A DNA stretch of 6,272 bases. It comes from a bacterium (GTDB taxonomy: Bacteria > Fidelibacterota > UBA2242). Position numbers and translations under genes: made by a program. The notes under the pieces were generated by a model. It worked only from the letters and a program-made list of their open reading frames with translations. It was not told where the DNA came from and did not search any database. The number at the start of each line of letters is the position of its first letter. Position 1 is the first letter of the stretch. This document shows positions 5,328 to 6,272 of this stretch, one piece after another. Location: NCBI GenBank assembly GCA_018895675.1, contig JAHIOG010000012.1, forward strand, positions 1 to 6,272, in the 5' to 3' direction.

Positions 5328-5418
5328 TACTCCCAAACTCTTTAACTCTCCAACACTCCAACTCTATAACTCATAACTCCATAACTCTGAACTCCCAAAC
5401 TCTCCAACTCCAAACCTC
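5328..5418 (+). repeat. Octamer array AACTCNNN between the ATPase and S23 genes
   Basis: AACTC-type units start at 5328 (TACTC), 5336, 5344, 5352 (AACAC), 5360, 5368, 5375, 5383, 5390, 5398, 5406 and 5413 (AACCTC). The spacing is 8 bp with three 7-bp steps. It has the same orientation as the livM-livG array but is more degenerate. The right end runs into the TGA stop (5419-5417) of the ATPase gene, and the left end stops about 28 bp before the S23 start codon. On the coding strand it reads GAGTT and is complementary to the AACTC-type array at the S23 3' end. Confidence 0.92.
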
Positions 5419-6272
5419 ATCCACTCATATTCCTGCGAGTCCATTCCTTGAAAAAAACATCAGTGATAAAATAGATGTTCTTTTCTTTATCCAGGACCTG
5501 TCTTTTCATCAGAAGCCGAAGCGAGGTTTGTATGCTGGAGGAATTTCCAAGATTATTTTCCCTGATGAAATCCTGCGAAAACAGTGAGCTTCCGCCATGT
5601 GTAGCAATTGCAATCAAAACGCGGCGTTGGTGTAGAGAAAGTCCATCCCAGATAGAAATATAAACCGGAGTGTTTTCTGATAGTAAGCACACCAAAGTTG
5701 GTTCGAGGTCGTTAATTGATATTTTGCGGCTGTCGGCAAAGTCATCCCAGAGTTTATGACAAAAGTACTGGGCGTTGTAAGGATAGTTCTCAACGATTTC
5801 CAATAGCCGGAGAATGGCGCCATCTTCCACTGAATAGCCGGTTTTTTCAAAAGCCTCAAGCAAAAAATTGCCAAATTCTTCTTCCGGCAATTTAGCGAGT
5901 GTCATTACACGGCCCATTTTATAAAAAGCCCGGTCCGGATTGGAAACCATGTCATACAGAATATGCCGCTTCGATCCGGCAAACAGATATCCAACCTTAT
6001 TGTGGTGTTGAAAGCTAGCGCGCATAGTTTTTTCCATGGAGTCGCCGTTTAAATATTGGATCTCCTGAAATTCATCAAAGACTATGACGTAAGAACGGCT
6101 TTTCTTTTCAGCCAGCTGCTGGGGAAGATCGTAAATTTCATCTAAAAATTTGGCTACATCTTCCGTTTTAGGGATTGGCTCTATTCCGATTGTCGCCGTA
6201 CCGTCCGGCTGCAGGCTGATTTTAGGCCGCAGACCGGGGAGAGTTTTCTTGAGAAAATTGAATGTTTTCTCC
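5417..6272 (-). CDS. ATPase_2-type P-loop ATPase with C-terminal winged helix, N-terminus beyond the window
   Basis: The frame is open from the window edge (first full codon at 6271) to a TGA at 5419-5417, giving 284 residues. The ATG at 6037 is internal and not the start. The visible part carries Walker B YVIVFDEFQEI (61-71, Asp-Glu pair), then LFAGSKRHILYDM (96-108), a sensor-like element with the GSKRH signature of the bacterial ATPase_2/archaeal-type ATPase family (PF01637-like). An Arg/Phe-rich lid follows, and a C-terminal winged-helix-like region (LSLHQRRVLIAIA to the end) completes it. Relatives are roughly 370-400 aa and begin with a Walker A (PRRYGKTSL type), so about 100 residues including the P-loop lie outside the window. 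Such proteins are STAND/AAA-like and often sit in accessory or mobile regions; their targets are unknown. The gene lies upstream of the S23 gene on the same strand. Confidence 0.85.
   Translation of the reverse strand, partial: EKTFNFLKKTLPGLRPKISLQPDGTATIGIEPIPKTEDVAKFLDEIYDLPQQLAEKKSRSYVIVFDEFQEIQYLNGDSMEKTMRASFQHHNKVGYLFAGSKRHILYDMVSNPDRAFYKMGRVMTLAKLPEEEFGNFLLEAFEKTGYSVEDGAILRLLEIVENYPYNAQYFCHKLWDDFADSRKISINDLEPTLVCLLSENTPVYISIWDGLSLHQRRVLIAIATHGGSSLFSQDFIRENNLGNSSSIQTSLRLLMKRQVLDKEKNIYFITDVFFKEWTRRNMSG

Noticed and set aside
3949..5418. CRISPR array
   Set aside because: The repeated core is 5 bp and the spacers 3 bp, far below CRISPR repeat and spacer sizes. No cas genes are present.
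5207..5587. Plus-strand 126-codon open frame across the S23-ATPase boundary
   Set aside because: It runs antisense to both genes and its Asn/Ser/Thr/Leu-rich centre is simply the translated octamer array. There is no start-site support.
6035..6037. ATG at 6037 as the ATPase start
   Set aside because: The frame continues open to the window edge, and the upstream 78 residues contain the Walker B motif DEFQ, so this Met is internal.

Overview
The window is a stretch of bacterial chromosome with moderate, slightly AT-rich base composition. The gene content is ordinary (liv-type transporter, PAP2 phosphatase, MmcQ/YjbR protein). The spaces between genes are full of short tandem repeats with 7- and 8-bp periods and inverted repeats. 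That style, together with a four-helix-bundle (S23/IVP) gene and an ATPase_2-like gene, suggests an uncultivated lineage, perhaps of the FCB/Calditrichota/Marinimicrobia type. This is only an impression; no marker gene is present to fix the taxonomy.

Left part, plus strand. The tail of an unidentified gene ends at 83. A two-gene operon follows: a MobA-like GT-A nucleotidyltransferase (227-1000) and a small PAP2 membrane phosphatase (1004-1528), 3 bp apart. A well-primed 53-codon reading frame (1549-1710) then runs into a heptamer repeat hairpin (1661-1732). A short stretch that looks like decayed coding sequence leads into an mmcQ/yjbR gene (1912-2259). That gene ends at a perfect 16-bp inverted repeat (2271-2336), which separates it from the convergent right-hand block.

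Right part, minus strand, read from right to left: the C-terminal part of an ATPase_2-type P-loop ATPase (6272-5417, cut by the window edge), a four-helix-bundle S23/IVP protein (5299-4898), then livM (4894-4025), livG (3936-3160) and livF (3170-2463). The last three are the inner-membrane permease and the two ATPases of a branched-chain amino acid (HAAT family) importer. The usual upstream partner livH, and any binding protein gene, are not next to livM. The accessory ATPase and S23 genes sit there instead.

The most notable structure is a set of three phased octamer arrays (AACTCNNN or its complement). They lie exactly at the 3' ends of the ATPase, S23 and livM genes, and each contributes to the stop codon of the gene it follows. 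The arrays on the two sides of the S23 gene are in opposite orientation, so the transcript could fold with the S23 frame in the loop. This resembles the S23-coding intervening sequences of 23S rRNA, but here the unit lies in a protein operon. The start of livF is best placed at a GTG at 3170, not at the longer ATG at 3212.
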